Positions 15,642 through 24,029 of a stretch of DNA of 64,000 nt are shown here, in pieces. Source of the DNA: CAVTHK01 sp964552235 (GTDB lineage: Bacteria; Spirochaetota; Spirochaetia; SZUA-6; CAVTHK01). The notes under the pieces were generated by a model. It did not search any database, had not been told where the DNA came from, and saw only the letters and a program-made list of their open reading frames with translations. The stretch's first letter is position 1. The number at the start of each line of letters is the position of its first letter. The translations under genes and the position numbers were made by a program. The stretch spans positions 42,058-106,057 of the forward strand of contig CAZKGO010000002.1 in the NCBI GenBank assembly GCA_964552235.1, in the 5' to 3' direction.

Positions 15642-17019
15642 TGCGCTGCTCCAGCCGGCAGAAGAAGCGGACCAGCGCTTCGATGAACCTGTGCCAGGTG
15701 GGCAGGTGCAGCTTTTCGTTGGGCCCGTGCATGGCATCGTCGGGAAGGCTCGAGCCGACCAGCAGCGATTCCATGCCCAGCCGCTTCTGCAGCGTGGCCA
15801 CGACCGGGATCGTGCCGCCGGAACGCTCGAACAGCGGCCGCCGGCCCCAGACCGCCTCCATCGCCTCGCTCATCGCTGCCACGGCGGGCGAGTCGCGCGC
15901 GGTGATCGCCGGCTCGGCGCCCGCCAGGTCTTCGATCTGCCACGTCACGGTAGGCGGGGCGGCCTTGCGCAGGTACGACTCCAGCTGCGCCCTGACCTCT
16001 TTCGGATCCTGGTCGGGCACCAGCCGCATCGAGATCTTGGCCATCGCCGCTGCGGGGAGGACGGTCTTGGATCCCTGCCCCGTGAACCCGGCGAGCAGGC
16101 CGTTGACGTCGAGCGTCGGCCGCGCGCCGATCCGTTCCACGGGCGTGTAGCCTTCTTCTCCAAACAGGGCCGGAGCTCCTGACTGGGCGAGCAGGTCGCT
16201 CTCGCCCGAGGGCAGGCGCGCGAGCTCGGCACGCTCCTCGGGGTCGAGGGCGCGCACACGGTCGTAGAATCCGGGAAGCGTGACGCGTCCCCGCGCATCG
16301 TGCATCCCCGCGATCAGCTCGGCGAGCACGATCGCCGGGTTGTGAACCGCGCCGCCAAAAGCCCCGGAGTGCAGGTCCTGCCTCGGGCCGCGCACGCGCA
16401 CCTCGAAGTAGGCGAGGCCGCGCAGGCCGTAGGTGATGGTGGGGGTGTCGGGGGCGAGCATGCCCGCGTCGACGTTCAGGCACACGTCCGCGGCCAGGCG
16501 CTCGCTGTGCGCGGCGACGACCGAGTCTAGGTGGGGCGAGCCGACTTCTTCTTCGCCTTCGAGGAGAAAGCGCAGGTTGACGGGCATGCCGCCCGAGCTG
16601 GCCAGGGACTCAACTGCCGAGAGGCAGGCGCAGAGCGGGCCCTTCATGTCGGTGGCCCCGCGCGCGTAGAGGTTCTCGCCGCGCTCGGTGGGCTCGAACG
16701 GCGGGCTCTTCCACTCGGGCAGCGGATCCGCCGGCTGCACGTCGTAGTGGCCGTAGACGAGCACCGTCGGGGCGTTCGGGCTGCGGGCCGCCAGTTCGCC
16801 CAGGACGGCGGGATGGCCGCCGGTGGCCACGACCTCGACGCCCGCTGCGCCGAGGCCGCGCAGCCGGCCGGCGAGCCACTCGGCGGCCCGTCCGACGTCG
16901 CCGCGCCTGCTCTCGTCTGTGGAGATCGACGGGATCGCCAGCAGCTCGCGCAGCTGCCCGACGAAGCGTTGGCGGCCGGCGCGGCAGCGCTCGACAGCCG
17001 GGGTCTCGAGGTCGCTCAT
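15634..17019 (-). CDS. M20-family dipeptidase
   Basis: This 461-residue zinc peptidase belongs to the M20/ArgE/DapE/CPG2 family. Metal-site motifs are YGHYDVQP, GATDMKGPL, LLEGEEEVGS and, near the end, DDAMHGPNEKL. The dimerisation domain lies between about residues 200 and 330. Members with this layout hydrolyse dipeptides in the cytoplasm. The ATG at 17019 is preceded by AGGAG. It is a single gene convergent with smr. Confidence 0.92.
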   Translation of the reverse strand: MSDLETPAVERCRAGRQRFVGQLRELLAIPSISTDESRRGDVGRAAEWLAGRLRGLGAAGVEVVATGGHPAVLGELAARSPNAPTVLVYGHYDVQPADPLPEWKSPPFEPTERGENLYARGATDMKGPLCACLSAVESLASSGGMPVNLRFLLEGEEEVGSPHLDSVVAAHSERLAADVCLNVDAGMLAPDTPTITYGLRGLAYFEVRVRGPRQDLHSGAFGGAVHNPAIVLAELIAGMHDARGRVTLPGFYDRVRALDPEERAELARLPSGESDLLAQSGAPALFGEEGYTPVERIGARPTLDVNGLLAGFTGQGSKTVLPAAAMAKISMRLVPDQDPKEVRAQLESYLRKAAPPTVTWQIEDLAGAEPAITARDSPAVAAMSEAMEAVWGRRPLFERSGGTIPVVATLQKRLGMESLLVGSSLPDDAMHGPNEKLHLPTWHRFIEALVRFFCRLEQRSR

Positions 17020-17058
17020 CGTTGCTCCTGCACGCTCAAATGAGTGGGCGAACCGGGG

Positions 17059-17277
17059 CTACCGCTCGCGGTAGATGATGCGGCCGCGGGTCAGGTCGTA
17101 GGGCGAGAGGGCGACCCGGACCTTGTCGCCGGGGACGATGCGGATGTAGTGCTTTCGCATCTTCCCCGACAGGTGGGCGAGGATCAGGTGGCCGTTCTGA
17201 AGGGCGACGCGGAACATCGTGTTCGGCAGCGACTCCTTGACGACGCCATCGACCTCGATCGCTTCTTCCTTTGCCAA
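17059..17277 (-). CDS. infA: Translation initiation factor IF-1
   Basis: This 72-residue OB-fold protein has the exact usual length of IF-1. Conserved parts are AKEEAIEVDGVVKESLPNT, ILAHLSGKMRKHYIRI and RGRIIYRER. It binds the ribosomal A site during initiation. The start is a TTG at 17277, preceded by GGAGG with a 4-nt gap; the frame continues upstream but that part has no ribosome site and does not match the family. It stands alone, not in a ribosomal-protein operon, as in many spirochaetes. Confidence 0.95.
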   Translation of the reverse strand: MAKEEAIEVDGVVKESLPNTMFRVALQNGHLILAHLSGKMRKHYIRIVPGDKVRVALSPYDLTRGRIIYRER

Positions 17278-17393
17278 TTGTCCTCCTGACCCGGCGAGTT
17301 TAGGGAAGGCCGCCCCATTTGTCAATCAATCTTGACTTTTCGCTGTTTATCGTCCATTCTCGTCGAACTTTTGACTGATCGCCCGAGGCTCTC

Positions 17394-17750
17394 ATGGACA
17401 AGAAATTCGTCGAGAAGATGGAGCGGACTCTCCACACGCTGAAGAACGAGATCTTCCAGCACCTTGCCCAGGAGAACGAAGACTTCCGCAAGCTCATCGA
17501 GGACAAGGAGCCCAAGGACCTGGCCGACATCGCCGCCTCCGACATCGACCGCAACACCCTCGAGGCCCTGGAGATGGTCGAGGTCAAGCGCCTCAATCGC
17601 ATCGACGCCGCCCTCGCGCGCATGAAGAACGGCAAGTACGGCATCTGCATGTCCTGCGGGGGCAAGATCCCCCGGGAGCGCCTGGAGGCGATCCCTTACG
17701 CCCTGCTCTGCGTCAAGTGCCAGTCCAGCGAGGAGCGGCGCAGCCGATAG
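17394..17750 (+). CDS. DksA/TraR-family zinc-finger transcription factor
   Basis: This 118-residue protein has an N-terminal coiled coil (about residues 1-70) and a zinc finger with Cys85-x2-Cys88 and Cys106-x2-Cys109. DksA proteins enter the secondary channel of RNA polymerase and adjust promoter output, often with ppGpp. The acidic tip of the coil carries AASDIDRNTLEALE, which includes an aspartate suited to tip function. A TTGACT box lies at 17332-17337 upstream. It is divergent from infA. Confidence 0.9.
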   Translation: MDKKFVEKMERTLHTLKNEIFQHLAQENEDFRKLIEDKEPKDLADIAASDIDRNTLEALEMVEVKRLNRIDAALARMKNGKYGICMSCGGKIPRERLEAIPYALLCVKCQSSEERRSR

Positions 17751-17820
17751 CCCGACCGGGCCGCGATCCAGCTCTCATCCGTCGCTTTTTTCCCTCCGAT
17801 AATTGATAACGGAGGGAGCC

Positions 17821-18273
17821 GTGATCAGCGGGATCACTTCGATCAACACCTACTTCAATCCCACGGTGCTGGCGGCCGAAGGCCTGGGCGCAGGCAAGCG
17901 CAGCGTGCCGGTGCGGCCCACCTACTCCCTCTACCTCTTCAAGCACGTGCAGGGCGTTCCGGCCCGCTCGCCCGACAGGCAGGTGCCGATCCACAAGCTG
18001 CGCGCCCTCGACAATGTGATCGACAGGCTCGTGAAGCTGCGCGGCGCGAAGGGCGAGGTGATGCCCGTGAGCGCCGAGAACGTCGACGCCCTCATCGAGC
18101 GATTCGAGGGCGAGCTTCACGCGGCTTTTGCGGCCGTCCGGCCGCTGTTCTCCGGGCGTGGTGGTCACCCTGCTCGCCTGCCCGCGGGCGCGGCGGGCGC
18201 CGCCCGCCCGCACCGCCATCGCCGCCCCGGCCGCGCCCGGGCAGCCGCTCCTACCGCACCTTCAGGATCTTGA
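17821..18273 (+). CDS. Unrecognised protein, probably with a read-through tail
   Basis: This 150-residue frame starts at a GTG (17821) with GGAGGG 4 nt before it and a GATAAT -10 element at 17798-17803; a TTG at 17803 would add six residues. Residues 1-115 look like a real protein, with ISGITSINTYFNPTVLAAEG and a helical stretch (SAENVDALIERFEGELHAAF). The last 35 residues are rich in Ala, Arg, Pro and His, overlap the convergent gene and look like translated GC-rich noncoding DNA. I do not recognise a family. Confidence 0.6.
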   Translation: MISGITSINTYFNPTVLAAEGLGAGKRSVPVRPTYSLYLFKHVQGVPARSPDRQVPIHKLRALDNVIDRLVKLRGAKGEVMPVSAENVDALIERFEGELHAAFAAVRPLFSGRGGHPARLPAGAAGAARPHRHRRPGRARAAAPTAPSGS

Positions 18274-18547
18274 CGACCTCGGCCTCGGCAGGGAAGCCCG
18301 GCCCCGTCGTCTCGCGCACCAGGCGGCAGCGCAGCTCCAGCAGCTGCCCCTGGTGCCTCGAGCGGATCTCCTGCGCCAGGGGGCCGGTGAGCTGCACGTC
18401 GCCCCTTTCGGCCGAGGCGATCACCACCTGCGTGTGCGGCTCGTTGCCGCGGATCGTGGCCCTGCCGGTGAGCACGATCGTGCCCGGCGGCTCGAAGATG
18501 CCCGCGGCCAGCAGCGCGAGCAGGGCGAAAGGCAGGAGAGCCTTCAT
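18251..18547 (-). CDS. Small exported protein of unknown function
   Basis: This 98-residue protein begins with a signal peptide (MKALLPFALLALLAAGIF) and continues with a beta-rich domain of about 75 residues (PGTIVLTGRATIRGNEPH then VQLTGPLAQEIRS). The strand pattern could be an OB-like barrel, but I do not recognise the family. Its ATG overlaps the stop of the M30 peptidase gene (ATGA) and AAGGA precedes it, so the two are translated together. It may work with the peptidase outside the cytoplasm. Confidence 0.65.
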   Translation of the reverse strand: MKALLPFALLALLAAGIFEPPGTIVLTGRATIRGNEPHTQVVIASAERGDVQLTGPLAQEIRSRHQGQLLELRCRLVRETTGPGFPAEAEVVKILKVR

Positions 18548-20346
18548 TCCTTGACCACCACCGTAAGCTTGACCCCCGCGTCCATGCGGATCGTCCAGGT
18601 CCGACTGCCCGTCGCCCCCGTCGCCGCCGTGTAGTAAAGGTTGGACGCGGCCATGTGGTTCGGGAACGACCACGGGTTGGCCGCATCGTAGAGCCAGGGC
18701 CCCACGAGCGTGCCGGCGTTGTAGTTGTAGAGGTTGATCGAGCCCAGGTCGTAGGTGATGCTGCTGACAGTGTCGGAGAACCAGTCAGCCCAGTTGTACC
18801 GCTGGTCGTCCGTGGCTGCGTCACCGAGGGCGTTGTCCGACAGCAGCACCGCCGCGCCCCAGAGCCGCAGCGCGTCGGCAAAGGTGTAGCTCCAGCCTGC
18901 CTGCCCGATGGCGTCCTCCACGGCCCTGTAGTCGCCGTAACTGCTCTGCACGAGATCCTGGAAGAAATGGGCGCCGCCGAAGTTGCGGGCAAGGTAGGCG
19001 CCAAAGGCGTAGCTGATGCCGTAGCTGCCGAGCACGTCGACGGTGCCCCAGCCGGTCAGGCTGATGTCGTTGTAGTAGTTGAAGTAGGGCAGGCGGCCCG
19101 CCGTGTTGTTCGCGGCGCCGGCTGTCGGGTCGTCGTAAGCCACCCCCCGTGGGCCGTCGGTCGCGAGCTTGGAGGCGATCAGGTCCTCGGCCACCTGGCT
19201 CGCCATCTCGTTGAGCCAGGTCTCGGAGTTGGCGCCCTTGAGCACTCCCTTCTGGTAGAAGTGGATCATGTGCTGGAACTCGTGGGCCAGGGTCGAGACC
19301 ACGGTCGCAGGCCAGGAGTCGGTGAGATCCCAATCGTAACCGTCGAGGTCGTCGTCGCCGGTGTCGTGGCACCCGAACAGCGCCGCGTCCATGGTGAACA
19401 TCACGAGCTCGTTGGACTTGTCCGTGACCGCCCCGCTGTCTGTGTGCCTGAAGTTGTCCCGCGCGTAGAAGTAGCCGACGGTCCGCGCTTCGCCCGCGCC
19501 AGGGAGTCCGTCGCCGTCGATGTCGAACATCAGGATGTGCACCTCGAGCGGGCTCCAGCCGATCAGGTCGGCCGCGTAGATATGCGGCCCCCAGGGCGCT
19601 CCGAAGATGTTGGTGACCCAGTCGTAGATGTCGTTGTTCGTCCCGCTCGTCAGGAACTTGTCGGCCAGAGCCACGACCCGGTTCGGCGTGACCTTGTGGA
19701 TGTCGCTTTCGTTGGTGCTCCACTCGCTATCGTCGACCCAAATGACTAGAGTCGTACTCCCGACGACAGTCCGGACGACTTGCGCCGTTATGTCGTCGCC
19801 GACGCCCGGTCCGTCCGCGTCTATCGCCGCCCCGTTTGCATCGTAGAACTGACGCGTTGACACTCCCTCCGTATAGTCGTACACGGGCTCGGGCACCACC
19901 AGGCTTGCGGCCGCCTTTGCCGAGCCGCGGCCCAGCGCCGGCGGCTTGGCGTTGAACGCCTGGATGTGGGCCGGCGTGCGCGTGCGTGCCTGGTCGGCCG
20001 AGACGAGCGAGCGTCGAGGGGAGCGCGCCGCCTTGCCTGCGGACACGCTGCCGCTGATGACCGGGTTCGTCACAGCGTCGTACGGGTTGGTGTTGGTGAG
20101 CACGAAGTAGACGTCCTCGCCGTTCAAGCCGTCGAGGGTGTAGGTCAGGTCCACGTACCCGTCGGTCTCGACGTAGAAGGTCTGGTCGCCCACGCCGCCG
20201 TAGGTGTCGGCCTTGGCGACCGCCAGGTACTCGATCGAGTCGTCCGACGATCCACCGGCGCAGCTCGTCAGCGTCGCCAGGCCGATGATCAGCAGCGAGG
20301 ACAGGGCCAGCGCCACATGGCGCCAGCCCACGTTTTGTGGTTTCAT
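18544..20346 (-). CDS. M30 (hyicolysin)-like zinc metallopeptidase lipoprotein
   Basis: This 600-residue lipoprotein has a signal peptide with lipobox LTSC and a zinc site His355-Glu-Phe-Gln-His359 followed by MIHF, then a helix with NSETWLNEMASQVAED, whose glutamates include the likely third ligand. HEFQHM fits the M30 hyicolysin family, known in staphylococci and treponemes. A DIDGDGLPGAGE segment looks like a calcium-binding loop. Residues 30-200 form a separate N-terminal part. It probably sits on the cell surface and degrades host or environmental protein. The ATG at 20346 was chosen over one 12 codons upstream, because it starts the signal peptide. Confidence 0.85.
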   Translation of the reverse strand: MKPQNVGWRHVALALSSLLIIGLATLTSCAGGSSDDSIEYLAVAKADTYGGVGDQTFYVETDGYVDLTYTLDGLNGEDVYFVLTNTNPYDAVTNPVISGSVSAGKAARSPRRSLVSADQARTRTPAHIQAFNAKPPALGRGSAKAAASLVVPEPVYDYTEGVSTRQFYDANGAAIDADGPGVGDDITAQVVRTVVGSTTLVIWVDDSEWSTNESDIHKVTPNRVVALADKFLTSGTNNDIYDWVTNIFGAPWGPHIYAADLIGWSPLEVHILMFDIDGDGLPGAGEARTVGYFYARDNFRHTDSGAVTDKSNELVMFTMDAALFGCHDTGDDDLDGYDWDLTDSWPATVVSTLAHEFQHMIHFYQKGVLKGANSETWLNEMASQVAEDLIASKLATDGPRGVAYDDPTAGAANNTAGRLPYFNYYNDISLTGWGTVDVLGSYGISYAFGAYLARNFGGAHFFQDLVQSSYGDYRAVEDAIGQAGWSYTFADALRLWGAAVLLSDNALGDAATDDQRYNWADWFSDTVSSITYDLGSINLYNYNAGTLVGPWLYDAANPWSFPNHMAASNLYYTAATGATGSRTWTIRMDAGVKLTVVVKE

Positions 20347-20353
20347 GGGCTCG

Positions 20354-20382
20354 ATTATAGACCCGCGGCTTCGCGGCCGCAA
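20354..20382 (-). promoter_or_regulatory. Promoter of the M30 peptidase gene, leaderless
   Basis: On the minus strand TTGCGG (20382-20377) and a consensus TATAAT (20359-20354) are 17 bp apart. Only 7 nt separate the -10 box from the ATG (20346), so the transcript should begin at or within 1 nt of the start codon. No ribosome site is present. Confidence 0.7.
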
Positions 20383-20397
20383 ATCGCCGCGCCCTCG

Positions 20398-21360
20398 TCA
20401 CGCCGCCCGCTGGATGCGGCGCAGGCACTCGGCGGCTCCGCGGCGGTAGTACGCCTCTTCGGGGTACATGGTGATGTGGCGCAGGTGCATCTTGAGGTTG
20501 TAGATGCTCTTGCGCAGCTCGAAGCCCGCGTCCAGCTCGCGGTACTCGCGGTAGATCCCGTAGACCGTCGCGTCGGCGAGCCCGAACATCTCCATGAACG
20601 AGAGCTCGCGGGCGTAGTCGGCCCAGTGGCCGGGGATGTCGATGAAGCCGCTCACGTGAAAGCCGTCGCCGCCGCGGTCGAGCATCACGTTGCCGGCCCA
20701 GATGTCGTAGTGGGTGAGGGTGGCCTCGCCGCCGATGCGCAGGGGATCCGCGAAGCCGGCGCGCGCCCGCGCCACCTCTTCGAGAAACGAAGGCACAAGA
20801 AGGTTGCTCGCGGCCGCCGCCTCGAACACCCGGTCGAAGCGCGGCAGCCAGAAATCGGCCCACTCCGCCTCGCGCGCGGCGGGCTCGAGCTCGACTCCGC
20901 CAAAGCCGCCGGCGCGCCGCCTGTGCAGGCGCCCGACCGCGTGCGCGATCTCGGCTGCGACCCGCTGCCGTTCGGCGGCGGAGAGCCTGCCGAAGGCGTG
21001 GTGCATCACGATGCCCGGGACCTTGGTCATGACCAGGACCGTGCCGGGGATCACGGAGCCGCTCGGGTCGAGGTAGAGCGGCTCGGGGACCGGCATCTCG
21101 GTGCCGGCGAACACCCGCAGCACCGCGTGCTCGCGCACGATGCCGGCGTTGCCCGGCTCGGGGTTGATCTTGCAGACGACCTCGGGGGCGTCACCGTCGA
21201 AACGGACGGCCACCACGCGGTTCCAGCAGCCTCCGGTGAGCAGGCGGGCCTCGCGCACCCGCACCGGCCGGCCCAGGGCGAGCCGCCCGATCTCGGCGAG
21301 CCTGTCCGCCGTGAGGTAGGGGTCGATGCGCTCGTTGAGCAGCCGCTCGTTGACGTTCAC
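20398..21360 (-). CDS. Aminoglycoside phosphotransferase/fructosamine kinase-like kinase
   Basis: This 320-residue protein has the APH-like kinase fold. Visible motifs are the ATP-binding start (LTGGCWNRVVAVRF), a lysine in EVVCKI, the catalytic loop THYDIWAGNVML and the metal-binding GFIDIPGHWADYARELSFM. The catalytic loop is close to that of fructosamine kinases, which phosphorylate glycated amines, but the substrate is open. Its GTG start overlaps the stop of nfnB (GTGA). This coupling to an NfnAB pair is unusual and suggests a shared transcript rather than a shared pathway. Confidence 0.82.
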   Translation of the reverse strand: MNVNERLLNERIDPYLTADRLAEIGRLALGRPVRVREARLLTGGCWNRVVAVRFDGDAPEVVCKINPEPGNAGIVREHAVLRVFAGTEMPVPEPLYLDPSGSVIPGTVLVMTKVPGIVMHHAFGRLSAAERQRVAAEIAHAVGRLHRRRAGGFGGVELEPAAREAEWADFWLPRFDRVFEAAAASNLLVPSFLEEVARARAGFADPLRIGGEATLTHYDIWAGNVMLDRGGDGFHVSGFIDIPGHWADYARELSFMEMFGLADATVYGIYREYRELDAGFELRKSIYNLKMHLRHITMYPEEAYYRRGAAECLRRIQRAA

Positions 21361-22832
21361 GGCTGCCGCTCGGCGGCGAGCAGGGCGTTGATCGCAGCGG
21401 CCGCGCGCCGCCCCTGGCCCATGGCCTGGATCACGGTGGCCGCGCCGAGAACGATGTCGCCTCCGGCGAACACGCGGTCGATCGATGTCCTGCCGTCGCC
21501 GTCGACGACGAGGTTGCCGTACTTGTTGGTCTCGATGTGCGGGGTCGTGTGCCTGATGAGGGGATTGGAGTCGTTGCCGATCGCCACGATCACGCTGTCG
21601 ACCTCCATCACCAGCTCGCTGCCCTCGATCGCGACGGGACGGCGGCGGCCCGATTCGTCGGGCTCGCCGAGAGAGTAGCGCAGGCACTCGAGGCCGACGA
21701 CGCGGTGCTTTTCATCGCCGAGGATGCGCTTGGCGTTCTGCAGAAAGTGGAAGACGACGCCCTCCTCCCGCGCGTGGTGCACCTCCTCGACGCGGGCGGG
21801 CATCTCCTGTTCGGTGCGCCGGTAGACGACCGAGACCTCCTCGGCTCCGAGCCGCAGCGCCATGCGGGCTGAGTCCATGGCCACGTTGCCTCCGCCGAGC
21901 ACGGCCACCCTTCGCGCGGGGTAGATCGGCGTGTGGGCGCGCTCGAAGTCGTAGGCTCGCATCAGGTTGGCCCGCGTCAGGTACTCGTTGGCCGAGAAGA
22001 CCCCGACCAGGTGCTCGCCTTCGATGCCCATGAACCTCGGCAGCCCGGCGCCGGTGCCGACGAAGACCGCGTCGAAGCCGTCCTTGCTCATGAGGTCGGT
22101 GAGCTTGCGCGTGCGGCCGATCACGAAGTTGGTGCGCAGCTTGACGCCCATGCCCTTGAGGGTATCGATCTCGTGCGCCACGATCCGCTTGGGCAGACGG
22201 AACTCGGGAATGCCGTAGACCATGACGCCGCCGGGCTTCTGGAAAGCCTCGAAGATCGTCACGTCGTGGCCCTCGCGCCTGATGTCGGCAGCGGCCACCA
22301 GGCTGGCGGGACCGCTGCCGATGATTGCCACCTTTTTGCCGGTTTCCGGCTTGACCTCCGGCACGGGCGAGAGGCCGCTCTCACGCTCCCAGTCGGCGAC
22401 AAAGCGCTCCAGGCGCCCGATCGCTACGGCCTTGCCCAGGTCCTTGAGCGACTTTCCCACGGTGCACGGCATCTGGCACTGGGATTCCTGCGGGCAGACC
22501 CGGCCGCACACGGCGGGAAGCAGGCTGTTCCTGCGGATCACTTCGGCCGCGGCCTTGAAGTCGCCCGCCGCGATCTGGCGCACGAAGGCGGGGATGTCGA
22601 TGCGAACCGGGCAGCCTTCGATGCACGGGGAGTTGCGGCACTGCAGGCAGCGCGTCGCCTCCAGGATCGCCTGCTCCTCGGTGTAGCCCAGGGCGACCTC
22701 GTCGATGTTGCGCCGCCGGACCTCCGGCGGCTGCTCGGGCATAGCCTGCGGAGGGAGCGCCAGCCGGTCGCGAGGCGCGAGCGGCTCCTTGCGGCCGCGT
22801 ATCTGCCGCAGCAGCGCCTCAGCGTCGCTCAC
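21357..22832 (-). CDS. nfnB: NfnB-like NADPH oxidoreductase (glutamate synthase small-subunit type)
   Basis: This 491-residue cytoplasmic flavoprotein has an N-terminal iron-sulfur domain with Cys motifs in CLQCRNSPCIEGCP and CGRVCPQESQCQMPC, then FAD- and NADPH-binding Rossmann domains (KKVAIIGSGPASLVAAADI and RRVAVLGGGNVAMDSARMAL). Together with the preceding gene it matches NfnAB, the NADH-dependent reduced ferredoxin:NADP+ oxidoreductase that bifurcates electrons in anaerobes. The older labels are GltD-like or sulfide dehydrogenase. The GTG start at 22832 overlaps the nfnA stop (GTGA). No glutamate synthase large subunit is nearby. Confidence 0.88.
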   Translation of the reverse strand: MSDAEALLRQIRGRKEPLAPRDRLALPPQAMPEQPPEVRRRNIDEVALGYTEEQAILEATRCLQCRNSPCIEGCPVRIDIPAFVRQIAAGDFKAAAEVIRRNSLLPAVCGRVCPQESQCQMPCTVGKSLKDLGKAVAIGRLERFVADWERESGLSPVPEVKPETGKKVAIIGSGPASLVAAADIRREGHDVTIFEAFQKPGGVMVYGIPEFRLPKRIVAHEIDTLKGMGVKLRTNFVIGRTRKLTDLMSKDGFDAVFVGTGAGLPRFMGIEGEHLVGVFSANEYLTRANLMRAYDFERAHTPIYPARRVAVLGGGNVAMDSARMALRLGAEEVSVVYRRTEQEMPARVEEVHHAREEGVVFHFLQNAKRILGDEKHRVVGLECLRYSLGEPDESGRRRPVAIEGSELVMEVDSVIVAIGNDSNPLIRHTTPHIETNKYGNLVVDGDGRTSIDRVFAGGDIVLGAATVIQAMGQGRRAAAAINALLAAERQP

Positions 22833-23680
22833 GGCTTTTTCCTGCGGGCGAGCGCGTCGAGGCGGCAGTAGCCGCGGGCCGTGTCCTCGTGGTCCTTGTA
22901 GGCCGAGAGCCTCTGCATCATGTTGTCGAAGTCCACCTTGTGGCCGTCGAACTCCGGTCCGTCGACGCAGACGAACCTGGTCTCGCCGCCGACTTGGACC
23001 CGGCAGCCGCCGCACATCCCGGTGCCGTCGACCATGATGGTGTTCAGCGACGCGACGGTGGGAATTCCGAAGGGGCGGGTGGTCTCGGCGCAGAACTTCA
23101 TCATCACCGGCGGGCCGATCGCCACGGCCAGGTCGGGCTTGGGGGTGCGCTGGCATATCTCCTTGAGCGGCTCGGTGACCAGCGCCTTGCGGCCGTAGGA
23201 GCCGTCGTCGGTGCAGACCACAAACTCGTCGGCCAGAGCCTTCATCTCCTCCTCGAGGACCACCAGTCCGCGTGTGCGCGCCCCCATGATGACCAGGAGG
23301 CGGTTGCCGGCCTGCTTCATGCCCGCCGCGATCGAGCGCAGCGGTGCGACGCCGATGCCGCCGCCCACGCACACGACGGTGCCGAAGCGCTCGATGTGGG
23401 TCGGCTTGCCGAGCGGCCCGAGCAGCCCGCTGATCGACTCGCCTTCGGAGAGCTCGGCGAGGCGGTTTGTGGTCCTGCCGACGGCCTGAAACACGATGGT
23501 GATCGACCCCTCGGCCGGGTCGGCGTCGGCGATCGTGAGCGGGATGCGCTCGCCGAAGTGCTCGTCGACCTGCAGGATGATGAACTGCCCGGGCTGGCGT
23601 TCCTCGGCGATGAGCGGGGCCGCCAGCTTCATCATGAAGACGCTTTCGGCCAGTTTCCGCTTCTGGAGGATACGGTTCAC
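22829..23680 (-). CDS. nfnA: NfnA-like ferredoxin/NAD(H) oxidoreductase subunit
   Basis: This 283-residue protein has an FAD-binding barrel (GERIPLTIADADPAEGSI), an NAD-binding domain (VVCVGGGIGVAPLRSIA) and a C-terminal [2Fe-2S] site with DGTGM then Cys223-Gly-Gly-Cys226 and Cys238. This is the small subunit of NfnAB, which takes electrons from NADH and passes them toward the bifurcating FAD of NfnB. GTG at 23680 was chosen because the family starts there; the upstream frame runs through a tandem repeat and is noncoding. Confidence 0.88.
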   Translation of the reverse strand: MNRILQKRKLAESVFMMKLAAPLIAEERQPGQFIILQVDEHFGERIPLTIADADPAEGSITIVFQAVGRTTNRLAELSEGESISGLLGPLGKPTHIERFGTVVCVGGGIGVAPLRSIAAGMKQAGNRLLVIMGARTRGLVVLEEEMKALADEFVVCTDDGSYGRKALVTEPLKEICQRTPKPDLAVAIGPPVMMKFCAETTRPFGIPTVASLNTIMVDGTGMCGGCRVQVGGETRFVCVDGPEFDGHKVDFDNMMQRLSAYKDHEDTARGYCRLDALARRKKP

Positions 23681-24029
23681 TGTGGGGTCTCCCGTCTCCT
23701 TCCGAGCGGCAATGGATTGCCGCCTGGAGTCGTACCGGGAATGTATGGATGCGGGGGCCGCGCGGTCAACCCAGTTCCGCTTCGCTCCACTGGGCAAGGG
23801 CCCAGTTCCGCTTCGCTCCACTGGGCAAGGGCCCAGTTCCGCTTCGCTCCACTGGGCGGGCGCCGGCTGCGCCACGGCCGACTCCCACACCCTGCGGCCG
23901 CGTTTCGCCCTGACGAAAAGGCTCCGCGGCCCTTTACAAACCCCGGCAATCCCGGTACGTATTATGCTGCACGCGCCCTTCTGCACTCTGCTCATCCGCG
24001 ACCGGCGCACGGCAATCGGAGGCACTTTG
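23681..24029. other. Intergenic region between divergent nfnA and pheS
   Basis: This 349-bp gap holds the three-unit palindromic repeat at 23770-23856. On the pheS side a TATTAT (23960-23965) is the best -10 candidate, with a leader of about 60 nt, and GGAGG (24018-24022) is the pheS ribosome site. I see no leader peptide or T-box. Confidence 0.6.
23770..23856. repeat. Three-copy tandem array of a 25-bp palindromic unit
   Basis: Three identical 25-bp units start at 23770, 23801 and 23832, spaced by an identical CAAGGG. Each begins CCCAGT and ends ACTGGG, so each can form a hairpin, and each holds CCGCTTCGC in the middle. The period is 31 bp. This looks like a REP-type element (copies could be scattered elsewhere in the genome) rather than a CRISPR. 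Confidence 0.9.

Noticed and set aside
23770..23856. Short CRISPR array
   Set aside because: The repeats are palindromic and the six-base spacers are identical; there are no cas genes.
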